DNA of 64,000 nucleotides from Pristionchus mayeri (GCA_036245805.1 BTRK01000005.1:42023216-42087215); one strand, 5' to 3'. Counted from the first letter of the stretch, positions 35,090 to 46,891 are shown. A program made the numbers and translations. Notes: generated by a model not told the origin, from the letters alone.

Positions 35090-37430
35090 TCAAAAAGTGG
35101 CAAACATCACCCTGCTCAGGTGTGGTCTTATGAGTGTTGGTCGCGCTGTGGTTGGCGGAGATCACGAGTAGGCTGAGGTAGTTCAATCACATCACCGGTG
35201 AGGGAGGGCGGAGCACGATATACACTCGGAATAATGAGTATATGATAGTCCTGGTTAGAAATGATGCAATTAGTCGTTAGTAATGAACTCATTCCCTTCA
35301 ATCGTGCGTATTCGTATTTTACGCACCAGTATCTTTTGAGCTACACGAGTTTTTCTTGTTCCTTTAGAAATGCCAGAATCTATTCTCCCTGAACTCCATG
35401 AACTCTCTAAAAAAACAAATATTCTTTAACATTTTTCATTTCATTCAACTGTGCCATCTCTGTTGTATGCCCCTTACAGTCGACAAATACTGACAAATGC
35501 AAATACTGATTGATGTTTTGGATATGGTTTTTATCGATTTTCTCCTCGGACCTTCTTCGCAAGGGAAAGGCGAAGAGTATGGTAGATTTGTAAAATGGCT
35601 TGGATAAGTTGTAATCAGAAAGGATGGAAATATGGTTAAAGGAGGAGTAAAGGCAAACGCGCGCCCGTTTGAAATATTTTTCAATTAGAGACATAACTCT
35701 CTTCAAGTCGCGTGCACTCTCGCTCGTTGCCTGAGCTTTCCCTGATTTGGCTCACATCCAACTATCTAAGCTCTTTCCGGAATGGAGATATCAATGCGAA
35801 AATTTCAGAGCTTATTATCGTTGCGGAGATCTAAGCCGTGCTTATGATAGCTTCAAAAATTGAATTTTGCGTTTACTCCTCCTTTAACCAATTATCTTTT
35901 TCAAGGACGATGAACAACATCAAGTGCAATTTTTGAGTTTCACATGTTGCTCTTGTGATACAGGAAATGTTGGATGTAATACTTGCTTGCATCACCTTTT
36001 TACAATAAGAAAATGAAAATGTAAAATAATTCTCCTATCACTGCAAATCCTTTACTCGATCTCTCTTTTAAGAATAAAATACAATTTGTATTCCTTCTTG
36101 CAGCAATCGAATCGAGTTAGAGTAGATCACTAGGAAAATACGGCCAAGAGGAGAGCAGTGTCCATTGTAAGTAGGACTCCCGACAGGAAGGTGAGTGGGG
36201 AAGGAGCAATCTTTTGTGTGATCTCTTAATCTTAATCTTTATTCTTTAATCTTTATCGCCAACGCATGAAGCGCCGTCAAGGGAAGGACAAGTGGGGAAA
36301 GTAGGTTGGCCTTTTAGCTCGATCACAGCGAACTTAGGGGATGAGGGGTGATGGAATGTGGCAGTTACATGTTACAAGTTGCTCTTGTCGATCTGACCGA
36401 TTTAATTTAATAGCACTGTATGCAAATTGGAATACTCCTTCTTTATGGGCTACTTAATAGGGTTGGTTAGACGATGCCGCATTGCAAATGCATTTCCCTA
36501 CGCTCAAGGGGAGGGAGAGTAATTGCGCAGCGCAATCGTATCTCCTACCCTCCTACATAGTTTTGATGGCCATACTAAATAAAACATGTAATCGACAAAA
36601 TTCCGGTCCGAGATGTCCGACTCCTAACTGTCCGATTTTTAGAACAGGAAGTTTCGTGTTGCTCCAACTAAATTTGTTTCTCTTCCAAAACAATTTTCGA
36701 TTTATTGCGTATTTCATTCATTATAACAAATACCACTGAATCCCTATTCTAGTGTAATATTGTCAGGGTGATCTTTAGCTAATACTGGCTGGCCCGTTCA
36801 TCTACTGGTAAAAATATTTCAAACTCAGCTCACCGACCTACCTTTCAATCCATTTGCTTTTTCTCTTTCATCCAATTTTTCGCCGTGATCTCCCTGCCTG
36901 CCCTGGTGCTACTAGCTGGCACTCGAGATGCAACTTCAAAAGGGTATAATTTAGGATTATATTACAATGGGGGGTGTCGGATCGAACTAGATTGCAAATA
37001 TATTGAGTGTTCTATTGGTTCAGTAGATATTTGTTATATTTGCTGAAATCCAGATGTCTCATTAATTCTTCCGAGGAATTCTTCGATTTGTTCCCGGTGG
37101 TTTTTGTCTGAAACGGCACGATTCGGTTGTCCATAGACAAACTAAAAGACAACAAAAATAGATAACCGCTGTGTGATGGTTGCGAAGTGCTGGACATTTT
37201 GCCTGGCTATTTGGTGTTACCATGATAAGAGATATACATAATAAAAAATGGAAATTTGATAACACCATCGCGGAAACTCAAAAAAACTACATAAGTTCAT
37301 GCAAATGTATAGTATCCCTTAATCCATATTTCAGTTCAAAGCTTTAGTATCCTCCTTTTCTCAAATGGTATCCCAGCTAGGATTTGATCTCGCTCTCTTT
37401 CTCATCGGATTAATCATGCGGAATGTGAGT
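35090..37430 (+). pseudogene. Decayed duplicate of the SLC17 gene, 5' portion
   Basis: Segments match exons of the intact neighbour in the same order and orientation. 35095-35205 matches exon 8 and its upstream intron ('ccctgctcaggt'). 36127-36190 matches exon 9 ('gagcagtgtccat' and 'ggaaggtgag'). 36826-36956 matches exon 10 ('gcactcgagatgcaact' against 'gcactcggaatgcaact'). 37334-37424 matches exon 15, including the tttcag acceptor and aatgtgagt donor. Exons 1-7 and 11-14 are not seen. Frames are broken by substitutions and indels, so no transporter can be made. The remaining copied exon is at 41089-41190. Confidence 0.85.
35634..35890. mobile_element. TIR element, ~257 bp
   Basis: 'ggttaaaggaggagtaaa' at about 35635 is inverted as 'tttactcctcctttaacc' at about 35872. 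Inside is the 'actctcttcaagtcgcgtg' block also found at 14740-14760, so this is the same repeat family as the host of the 14764-14916 MITE. A diverged right end also appears at 59985-60020. It is inserted within an intron of the SLC17 pseudogene. Confidence 0.7.
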
Positions 37431-37440
37431 GAAAAGCAAG

Positions 37441-37914
37441 TTTGGACTGTCTGTCTCTCTCTGTTCCGCGTGCTCTTTCGCATTGTCTGGTCGGCGATAG
37501 GAAAATGAAGAACGTAGTTCATGAAACTATCTAAATTTGAAAAAAATAGCTTATCGGTCAGGCATTAAATCGCCTAGAAAAAAGTCTTTGTCCAAGACCC
37601 AAGTCTTTCACAGGCGACTACGAGTTGCACACTGCACACTGCACCGGCTGCCGAAAGTCGAACGCCATGGAGAATCCCTCAATCGGTGCAGTAATTTGTG
37701 ATTTGTAATCCGTTTCCTTCCCTTCTCCTTCGTTTCAATCCTAAACCGCAATGGATCAAAAACGCAAAGGATCGTGAACCTGAGCGATTCTAGTTACGAA
37801 AATGAGAGGGTAAAATCCGGTAGCAACTGCGAACGGAAAGGCAGCAGTTGCAGCTGCAGAAGTCAGACCGTACACCATGAATGAAGTAAACAATTTACTG
37901 CGGCAAAATAATTA
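37441..37914. other. Hairpin remnant and spacer, no gene
   Basis: Contains the half-hairpin homologous to 31885-31990 (37441-37500) and then unassigned sequence up to the tRNA. Confidence 0.5.
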
Positions 37915-37996
37915 CGCAGCGAGCAGGATTCGAACCTACGCGGGCAGAGCCCAATTGATTTCTAGTCAATCTCCTTAACCACTCGGACATCGCTGC
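37915..37996 (-). tRNA. tRNA-Ser (anticodon AGA)
   Basis: The minus strand folds as an 82-nt class II tRNA. The acceptor stem gcagcga pairs with tcgctgc, followed by D arm 'tgtccgagtggttaagg', anticodon stem-loop ttgactagaaatcaa with AGA in the loop, a long variable arm (gggctctgcccg region) and T arm 'taggttcgaatcc', ending in discriminator G. The internal A and B boxes are intact and there is no intron. It matches the nematode tRNA-Ser(AGA) consensus as I know it. It lies inside the interval that splits the SLC17 duplicate. Confidence 0.95.
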
Positions 37997-38689
37997 ACAT
38001 TTGCTAGGGGCGAGAAGCTCGGTATACATTGTTCCGAATTTGTGTACGATAGGACTGATAGGGAAAGTTCCGATGAAATTCCCGATGGCTGGTGCGGAGA
38101 AAAGGAGATTTCTCAGAGCAGAGTCGTGCAGCCAGTGAACTTAAATACAGGAAAAAAAGAGAATTCGTTGCTCTTTTTTGTTTTGACACCTTCTCATTTG
38201 AATGCAACACCACAAGCTCAACGAGAAGCCGTTGGGAAGCCGGGAGATCAAAATAGATTTTTGGATTAAAAACCTCTGATATTGCAAGGAATCGTACAAT
38301 TGACCAACGTCTTCTGACTATCCGCCCCTCAGATGGAAGTGTCCTTTCCCCTTCAACTCAGGCGCTCTCTCTCCTATCCACACTGCCTCGCCCCATAAAC
38401 AGCGCGATCTTCCATAATCAGGGGTATATAAATGACATTTCTCCTTAGATCGTTGGTGTTCCTACACTGTTCGCCTCTCCGAGGATGCCAACAGTGGCAC
38501 GAATGCCAAAAAAGTGAAAATCGATGCCAGGGAAATTCGCGATCATTGATCTCCTTCTCGACAAGTGGTAGTACATGCAACGGTTGGCAATTCGAGATAA
38601 GATAACGAGAAAGCTGCTCGTCCCCTCATCAAATGACGAGATATGGGAGTTAAGGCGTAGCGGTCTCGCTACCTTTCTCGAATTGCCAA
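37997..38689. other. Unassigned spacer with a small inverted repeat
   Basis: 'ggttggcaattcgaga' near 38582 is echoed inverted as 'tctcgaattgccaatcacc' near 38678, giving a ~115-bp MITE-like unit. Nothing else can be named. A possible continuation of the minus-strand MFS reading frame (next entry) in 38445-38580 is too weak to call. Confidence 0.35.
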
Positions 38690-38932
38690 TCACCAAATGT
38701 CAGGTTTCGGGTGATTTGTGATATTTGATCTTCGATCCAAGACTTGGGAGGTACCTACAGTCCAATTTCCGGTCCTTATTTCCTCTGGAACGATGTCCTC
38801 CATGCAGATAACAGTGAAGTTGAGAATGAGAGGATTGGCGAGGCAGAAGGTGAGACAGACCGTAGTGAGAGACAGGACGACGAAACGAGTCCAGTGGAAC
38901 AACACCTGTACATCATTCAAGTACGATACTCG
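38690..38932 (-). pseudogene. N-terminal exon of a nematode MFS transporter (fragment)
   Basis: The minus-strand ORF starting at 38920 reads like the first exon of the large nematode MFS/SLC17-related family. A short cytosolic start (HWTRF) leads to a hydrophobic TM1 (VVLLSL-type, LTTVCLTFCLANP) and the hallmark LNFTVICM just after TM1, then a polar loop with two N-glycosylation sequons (NWT, NIT). No following TM2 exon with the expected GTLIG-type motif was identified in the downstream 700 bp, and the tRNA lies beyond it. I therefore annotate a fragment. It is a different, more distant family member than the plus-strand SLC17 gene. Confidence 0.5.
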
Positions 38933-39846
38933 ACATTCGGTTCTGTGCGATCGTGCATGTAGAGTCGACAGAGTAAGTGCGATGTCACCCTTACCCGGAA
39001 CACGAGTATAGGTTTAGATTGGTGCGTCTGTATGTCCGAATCTAATCTAACGATTCAAAAAATTATAAATTTGTAGCCCACCGGGAATCCCCTCTCGCTG
39101 TTTTAAATTTCTATGCCTCGAGTAGGTGGGTTGTATGGACATAATCATAATAAAGAATAGAGAAGCGAGCTAAATCCTCCCCCGAACAATTTTTACTCAA
39201 CGAGAAAATGAGTGAAAAGGGGGGAAATGTTAGAGATCAGTAAGGTGCGCCAATGATAAAATAAACTCTGATACAACAAGGGAATGATAATCTTATTTTT
39301 CTTCCTTCTTGACTCCCACTGAGAGAGATTGTTTACTTCTCCCTATCCTAACTAGCGATCTATGGTAGCCATGTTTCGCGCGGTTATACCAGTTAAAGAT
39401 AATAGTGTACGCTACCTGCTTAAATTATTGCAAAACAGCTGTTAGTCCTCGTGCTGGAGTTCTATCGCATTTGTTACGCTATGGAGCAAATTAGGTTGGT
39501 CGGGTCTGAAAACAGGTTAGAAGGTTTTTTTTCAAAAATTGCCGAAAGCGTTGAAAGATACTCCCGTTAAGATGAGGAAATCAAATGTATCACGAAGTAC
39601 TCCATACAACGGTACAAAAACAATTCACTCCTCTCCTAAACCTCTCTATATTATTGGTCCTCAAGAAAGACAAGGACTTTCCTGCCCAAGTTTCAGAAAG
39701 ACAGCAACTTTTGTGCTGCGCTAGTTTGATTTGTTCCCTTGAAGCGACAGTTGCCAATAGTCAACTCTTTCGGATTTCAAGTTCAATATCAGCTTATCCA
39801 AGCCTGCAGTAATATATTGGACTGATGTTCGTCCTCAATTATGGTC
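38933..39846. other. Unassigned spacer, no gene
   Basis: Short ORFs on the plus strand (39539-39812) lack motifs, and no exon series is apparent. Confidence 0.4.
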
Positions 39847-40517
39847 TTGTCTCCATCTTTTCCAGACGGAGATGTTTAGTGTTCATTGTTGTAATATCCC
39901 TATGCCCATTGCAACATGTGGTGCTCCCCACGCACCTTTTTCATGTGTTCTTCCTTCGATTTGCTCAGTATATAAGCCACCTGACTCGCTGATAAACCAC
40001 ATTCTACCCCCACTGAACCCGTTTCGACAAGTGGTGCATCGGCTTCTATGGACCCCACCGCCTCGAGGAGGCGACCCTTCCGACGACCGGCCCCGAGATG
40101 GCCGGACCGACCCGGCTCTGCGTGACTGCCAGTGTGAAGATGGAGTTAGCCTTCAGCTGGCAGGAGCTCGGGTCGGAATAGCCCCTGACCGAGTAGCAGT
40201 CGACTTTCTCGGCCCGGTGCGCCGACTTGTCCTGCTCTGGTCTCGCAGCGCCGAGTGATGCCTCGACTACGACGGCCCGTCTACACTGTCTCAAGCTGCC
40301 CCCCCCCTGGAGGGTCCTCGTGAGAGCACGAGGAGATTCGAATCGTCGTCCACGTCTCTCAATCACTGCACCATCCCCCCTGTTTTAGTACCGGCATCTT
40401 CAGTAACTGCTCATAGTACCAGCATCTCCATAGTCGTCTCTCGAGTATGCGTCAGTGTCTCTGTCATTACATCAATGAACATTAAACATCTCCGTCTGGA
40501 AAAGATGGAGACAGTTC
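39847..40517. mobile_element. TIR element (~670 bp) with a GC-rich core
   Basis: About 50 bp at 39847-39897 ('tctccatcttttccagacgg' core, then agatgttta-tgttcattg) is repeated inverted at 40466-40517. The middle third (about 40035-40370) is strikingly GC-rich with many short complementary stretches, and contains 'gagattcgaatcg', a B-box-like word. The minus-strand ORF 40046-40366 lies entirely in this core, and I do not recognise its product. The core could be a captured RNA gene or foreign fragment; this is undecided. There is no clear target duplication. Confidence 0.7.
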
Positions 40518-41088
40518 TTGCAAAACGAAAATATACTTGTCACTTCGTAGCTTCTAAATTTCTTCAATAACGATGAACTTTTGATTCATTGATACGTGTT
40601 AGGTCTTCTTCACTATTCCTGCAACTTTTCGAGTCTAATTACCAAAGTGTGGCACATCAAACAACCTAGACAACCGCGAATTATTTTACGGAAAAATACT
40701 GATAATTTATTGATTATGTCTATTGAAAGCACTTTAATAATTTGACGAAAAATTAAATAACCGTTTTTGAGGAATATTATTGGATATGTTTAAAAAATAA
40801 CTGAGGTTAATTAATTATTCTACTTGTAACTTTCGCGCTGTTGTAACTGGATTTGGAGCGTGCGTAGATAATATGATAGGCTTGTGTTGCAAAAAAGTTC
40901 ATAGTGGTTTTGTTTAAATCTGAATTGTGTATTGTGCATATTTTAGTTCAAATGAGTGCCGCTTTGTTAAAATTGGTGAAAAATCTTGCCTCTGTCGCTG
41001 TTCTTTGATGAACGAATACAAGCGAGAGAGGTAAACAATTGCATTTCGACTTGACATTCATTTTTATCAATACGATGACGATTAGATT
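40518..41088. other. Spacer, no supported gene
   Basis: AT-rich; nothing recognised. Confidence 0.4.
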
Positions 41089-41190
41089 CTCAGGTCTCAT
41101 TCTGCGATTCCTGAAGTGAACGAGTACCCTGAGATGTCTGAGCAACGTAATCCGATCTCGGAAGGAGATGAGGACGATGAGTTAGGCGAT
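41089..41190 (+). pseudogene. Copied last exon of the SLC17 duplicate, displaced
   Basis: The stretch matches SLC17 exon 19 (34523-34645): 'ggtctcattctgcga', 'cctgaagtgaa', 'gatgtctga' and 'atctcggaaggaga'. It carries a 3-bp gap and a changed 3' end (GATGAGTTAGGC in place of the ITVVTGAMN end), which brings in a stop. It lies 3.7 kb beyond the copied exon 15, with the tRNA, MFS fragment and TIR element between, so the duplicate was split by later insertions. Confidence 0.85.
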
Positions 41191-41531
41191 GGTGATAAAG
41201 AAAAAAAAATAAAACGAGAGAAGTGTAGAAACGTTCTTGGTGTTGAACATCAAACGATCGATTCATGATTAGCAACAAGCTCTTTCTGGTTCTGTTATAA
41301 TCATCATGAAACACAAGTTCGCTACTAACTCTCACGCTGGATAGCCACGTTAAAAATTGTAATTTGTTCGCGCATCATCCATGTTTCACAGTCTCTTCAA
41401 CAGAATATGAAATTCAACATTAGCAATTGTAGATCTGTTTTGATTTCCCAAAATCTTTGTAGCTTGAAAGATCTCATGTTTATCCATGTCGGTTAGATTT
41501 TGGTTGTTTCTCATTGATCTTTGATCTCCTC
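41191..41531. other. Convergent spacer between SLC17 duplicate and SLC28 gene
   Basis: No gene. A polyadenylation region for the minus-strand SLC28 gene is expected here, but no clear signal stands out. Confidence 0.35.
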
Positions 41532-43816
41532 TCATCTCAGTCCGTATCTTCTATCGAGATGCGACTTGAGAATCGTGAGATTCAAGCAAGTGTCGAAGAC
41601 TTTCGGCTTGCAGCTAGTCGGATTCTCCACCAGAATTCCTGAACCTAACTTGAAATTTTATTGATTTTTCGACTACCGTAACCTGCTACGGATGCCGTTA
41701 GAAAGCAGGAGATGCAGCCGCCGAGTAGACCGCGAATCGCCAACTGAAATTGATACTGTATTCTTTGCACTCATGACGCATAGCATCCTGTAGCTGTTAG
41801 GACATTTACTAGAAAAATCAATAATAGTCAGTTACCGTACCCCCGAGAATACTTTCATCCGCTGCGGGCACATTGCGTACATGATGCCGAGCACGGCACC
41901 GATCTATGATATGTTCGAGAAGCCGCACAGCGCGTACGTAGCCACCATTTGGGCGCGCGCCTCAAGGATTATTGTAGTATGGGAAAAAATATCGACTAAT
42001 GACTTATTTAATCCTACCGTACCCCCTTGAGCGTGCCGGTCTTGATAATCTCTGCTAGCGCCGAGTAGGCGACGAATTCGTTCACCGTAATCTTGATGCC
42101 CATGAGCTCGGCGACTTTGAGGGTCGCATCGCGATTCACCTGAGTGGGGTTACGGTAGTTATTGATTGGCTGATTATCGATTACATCCGGATCTTCCGCA
42201 TCCGATGCGCCCATTATGTAGGCGAGCGGGTAGAAGGCGAGACCGACGAGTGTCTGAAGATAGGATCAGGGATCAAAGTCCAAAGACCAAGGAATGATAA
42301 GTTATCTGCACCAGAGGTATGCCGATATCATAAATTGCACAGGTGAATAATGTTTACAGTGGGAGGGAAAAAGGAGACGCAAGAGATAGAGGAGAGAGGT
42401 AAATTCGAAATCACTGCATAAAAATCTACACGATGCATTGTGAGAGTTTAGCCATTGAGGATGAAACATGAAATATAAATGTCTTACATTGAACGAGGTG
42501 TCCTCGTATCCGAATTGCGACGTGATCCATATGGTCGAGTGATTGACCAGATTGAGAATCGAGAGGTAGACGACCAGGGACATTCCTGAAGTCAGAGATC
42601 AAAGATCAAGAAGCCAGGATGTCAGCGATCATTTGATGGCTAGGCACAGTTATTGAAACCTTCCGGATGAGAACCGAAAACTTTACTCCAGAATTTTAAT
42701 AATAGTTTCGGGTATTGTCAACAAATCTCTGCGAAAAAAGCTGCAGAAGGGTACTATTTTTGGTTCTCATCCTAAAGGTTCTCATCCTAATGCCGACAGA
42801 GATCATAGATCAAACCGATGGCTCCGACGACATGAATCGCCGCAATGACTCCCTTGGAGATAGCATCGAAGAAGGAGTGGTAGTCACTGAAGTGATCAGA
42901 GGTCATCATGGCAAGCCCTTCTTCGCAAGTTTTGTTTGTGTTGAACTGACTATGAGAGTCGAGGGATAAGTATGTATAAGAGACGCTATTGTGAATCAAT
43001 CTCATCCGAACTAATGATGTGTTTTTCTGTGGTTATAACAGCGATGCAAGTGCTAATGATCATTGCACCAGCAATCATGGATGACTAAAAGCTCACTCGT
43101 ATCCCCAAACTGCCGGCTTAGTAATGTCTCTCCTTTGATCACTCTGTTTATCATCCGTTTAACGAATTTAGTAGCTTTTTGTGTTTTCTGTGCTTCACTC
43201 TCATCATTCAATATTGAATCATATAGGAAAGTAGGATTGTCATATACCGAATTCACCGGGTGTCCGAATATTTGAATAATTATCTCTCCAGTTCGCCTTC
43301 TAGACGAATTGAATAACTGGACTCACTGCTTGGCCAGTTTCATGTCTTCCACGTTCTTCTGCGAGGATACCTAACTTAATCGATATTCGATCGATAATCA
43401 CGCGGCTACAGTATACCTGCACTACCGGGTACAATATCTTGCCGATGCCTAGCGAGACGCACGCCGACATTACCGTAGCCGATAGCAGGTACTCGGGGCA
43501 GGCCTAGGATTGATTGGCTACCGTAATCTAGATGGGAATGATCCCTCTCGATTTCGCGTGATCTCTCGCCCGTCAGACTGAGCGAGAGAGCATGCGAGTT
43601 GGAGAGAGTCAGAGAAAAGCTCACTCCGAACGATATGTAGGCAGAGAAGAGCGCGCCGGCGATGCAGGAGAAACCTGCAGAATATTGATTGATGGAGCTA
43701 CCGTAACCAGACAGAAAGTCGATGCGATTCGTACCCGAGCACATTACGGTAGTGATCTCGGAGCTGGTCATGGTCTCGAAGGCGGGCCCGATCAAAACGG
43801 CAGATTCGGTCTGGAG

Positions 43817-43910
43817 ATTAAAGACTCAGATTGTCTGACTCTCTCAATGTCACACACTCTCTCGCTTTTCCTATCCAGCGATAGAGTGTGTGGAGTGGAG
43901 AGAGTTGTAC
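43817..43910. mobile_element. Hairpin starting at the donor of an SLC28 exon
   Basis: 'tctgactctctcaatgtcac' on one side pairs with 'gtgtggagtggagagagt' on the other through a ctctctcgc...gcgatagag stem. Its edge coincides with the first intron bases (GTACAACTCTCTCC on the gene strand) following the exon ending at 43911. The intron is little more than this hairpin. Confidence 0.6.
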
Positions 43911-44407
43911 CTGGCCCAGAAAGATGCAGGCAACGGCGTTGAGCGACTCGATTACCGTAGTCCCCAGGGTGTACTGCATGACGATCGCGAACTGAAAGGG
44001 TACTGTAGTTCGGTGGGTCAGATTTAATATTCGCCTTTGCAAGCACCGCTTGTATGATGCCATAGTAGTAGAGCAGCGAGAAGATGCCGCCAAAGTAGAT
44101 GATGATTTGCATCGCCTGGGAAAGATCAAAGATCAACTATGGCGATGTACTTCGATAGGCGAGGAGAGGATACACGGGGCATTTTTGTTTTTATTCGCGT
44201 AAACCTCGATGATATCAATGTTTTTAGGCATCACTTTTCATGTCTACTGTCATTGAAGCACAAATTGTGCTGGCCACCTATTAATTTAAAATATCAAAAA
44301 ATATTTATTCACGCCCTTCTACTATATGAGGCCGGTCGCCTAAGGATCGAACAATCGAGTGTTACGGCTGGCACAGTGAAAATATGAAAAACTCTGAAAA
44401 GAGGTTT

Positions 44408-44710
44408 TCGAGGGTGCTGATCATCGTGGTCAACTTCATTTTTCACCAATTCGGCCGGTGAAGCCGGGCTGAATGTCGGCTAATTGTAGTGCTTTTGCCA
44501 TAACTCAGTCAGTATGCTAGCAAATAACACGAAAATTGTACTGCAAGTAAATCTTGATATGTAAATTCCTAATTTGTAATCGACTTAGTCGATGTCAAGC
44601 CATGAACAAAATAAATATTATATTCTCGAACATAAGGCAAATGTGGAACTAGCTTTTCACATGGGTAGATGCGCCGTGTTCTGACGATCATTTTTCGTAT
44701 GCTATGTGAA
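44408..44710. repeat. Single diverged arm of the 7889-8758 palindrome family
   Basis: Starts 'gggtgctgatcatcgtgg' and ends 'gatcatttttcgtatgctatg', the same order of motifs as one arm at 7.9 kb. It sits exactly in the part of the SLC28 gene where the central exons are missing. Confidence 0.7.
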
Positions 44711-45420
44711 AAAATGGCCCTGATATCACCGAGGCATGAAAAAAAGGTGAAAATAAATTTGCTCGGTTTCCGTCCAAATCTCTCAAGAATGACTTATTGA
44801 TGATTCCTCGCTGTTATAAGTAAATTATAGGAAGGATGAAGCTGAAATTTGTTTTCTACACAGCTCTGAAATAACGAAAAAATCGAAAAATAGGCTAATT
44901 TCCATTTTTAACTATGAAAAAAACGAAGTTGTCCACCTCCAATTTCCATGGAAAGAAAGCTCCTGGTGGGGTAAAAAAGTGCGCTGATTACGAATCTGAA
45001 GAAAACTCGGCGAAACGTGGAATGTATTTTTTCACGACATCACTTTATCTAACGATCAAAATATAGAAATTTCGAATTTTGCAGGTTTTCGATGTTTCAT
45101 TTTTATCTGATCATTTTGTCCTGAACATAAAAGTTGTTCAGCTCGTCGAGACGAACATTTTCTGTTTTAAAAAATCGTCCTAGCTCAATTGTGAAAGAAC
45201 TTCTGAATTTTCGAATTTTCGAGAGCCGGCTTTTAGGCAGTTTGGAATTTACGGCTTCGAAACTTTAAACCAAAGATCCCTTACCTTAGATGCATCAAAA
45301 CCTTTACCAGGGATCCGATTCATGCTGTTCTATTTTTTTGTAAATGGGGGCACTGAATTTCATGCATTCTCTCAGAAGACCTCTGTTATGATACACGAGT
45401 TTCACCAACAACTACAGTTT
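44711..45420. other. Unassigned DNA within the SLC28 gap
   Basis: I searched the minus strand for the expected SLC28 central exons (membrane segments preceding the FVFG-like loop) and did not find them. The sequence is AT-rich without recognised elements, though it may be an old insertion together with 44408-44710. Confidence 0.4.
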
Positions 45421-46891
45421 CCGAAAGGTTCTCTATGCCTGCGGCTACCGTACCTCTCAGCTACAGTATCCCGAAGACACTACTCCAGTCGCCCCAATAT
45501 ACCGTACCTCTCTGCGAAGTCGCGCAGTCGCTGCGACCGAGGCAGTCCACGACGAGCCACGCCCAGAAAATAGTAGACGATCGCCAGGCAATCAATCACC
45601 AGCCAAGGCACCGCACCTGAAAAGGAAGGTACTGTAGCGTAGTTATGGTAGGATGGCGATCGATAACTGATCGTCACGAGTTAGAGAACTGGATTAGGGG
45701 TTACGGTGTTCTGAAATTGCACTCACGCTCAAAGTTCATGATTGACGCCATGACGACCCAGATAGTGAAGGCGAGCAGAATGTAGGCATAGACCAGGGAT
45801 CTAGAAGAGGATACTGTAGGATACGGTAGGACTATGTTACTACAGAATGATTGCAGGATACTGTAAGATACGGTAGAATACTGTTGTGACTATAGTACTA
45901 CAGAATGATCTACTGTAAGACACTGTACGATACTGTTTCTAGTGAGATGAAGATTGTATTCGTAGGATACTGTTGTTAAACACATGTGCCAATATTCCCT
46001 ACATATACCGTACTCCCCGATGATACCGTACTTGTTCGTGAAGAGATAGAACTCTTCATCCTCTTCGCTCGTTTGTCGCGGTGAGCTCTCCTGCGTCTCG
46101 TCGGTTTTCGCCCTCGAAGAAGCAGTCTCCGAGTCTGAATCGGGAACTGACTATGGTAGTCCTCATACCGTAATTGTCCCTTTGTTTACCGTACTCCCCT
46201 CTACAGTAACTCACCGCTTCTTCTCTCCGATGAGGTCGACGTCTTCGAGGGAGAAACGAAGTAGGCGATCCCGCCCGGATTCGAGACCACCTTTGATAGT
46301 GATGTTTGATCTTTTGTTTTATGATCTTTTGATCAATGATCTCTGTAGTGTGACTGTGGCGTGCGGATGAGGGCGAGAGATGAGATCGGTCAGAGAAACA
46401 GATACGACTCTCTCGTATTTGCATACTCTCTCGCTGATGGTTCCCGTAGCGAATGTTGCTGGCATTATGCCAAAAATGCGCCATTTATCGATAGATATTG
46501 GTGGTGTAGCTACCGTAAGAGAGCGTCGCCCACCTGTCCCGCTTTGTCCTTCTCCTTGTCTTCTATTGATCTCGACTCGGTCGGCTCGTTGCTACTGCGC
46601 AGAGGATGAACTGAATAACAATTAGTGATTACCGTATCCAATTGAGAATCGACAACTGACTTTTGCGCTTGCCTACCGTATCCTAACACGTTTCGATCGA
46701 TTATTTAGTACAGTGCTCCCGCTTCTACCGTTACTTATTTGATCAACATGGTACTACCGTATCATAACATGTTAAGAAAGGTTTGATCGATAACTGACTA
46801 CAGTACCCAGTCTACAGTATCCCTACCGTAACTCACTCGAGTCCTCATCGGTATCCTCCCGCGGTACCCATACTCCCTCCGAGTCCTCCAT

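Larger units (their letters stand above)
41532..46891 (-). pseudogene. SLC28 concentrative nucleoside transporter, damaged
   Basis: Minus-strand exons: 46891-46837, 46610-46534, 46290-46215, 46134-46014, 45800-45727, 45616-45508, then a gap, 44115-44035, 43991-43911, 43810-43735, 43674-43625, 43503-43417, 43358-43327, 42886-42816, 42585-42488, 42253-42185, 42139-42023, 41960-41841, 41743-41683, 41638-41532. Family marks are IIIYFGGIFSLLYYYGIIQA, GTTVIESLNAVACIFLGQTES, EITTVMCSGGFSCIAGALFS, SATVMSACVSLG, ITVNEFVAYSALAE and MVATYALCGFSNIS. These proteins import nucleosides with Na+ or H+. Two lesions are visible: no exons for the TM3-TM5 region between 45508 and 44115, and an in-frame TAG at 41906-41904 inside the conserved ATYALCGFSN segment. 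All other joins keep phase. The first intron of the second block uses a GC donor (44034). Confidence 0.8.

Noticed and set aside
40046..40366. 106-codon minus ORF in the GC-rich core
   Set aside because: Long ORFs are expected by chance in GC-rich DNA; no recognised family, so it is not annotated as a gene.
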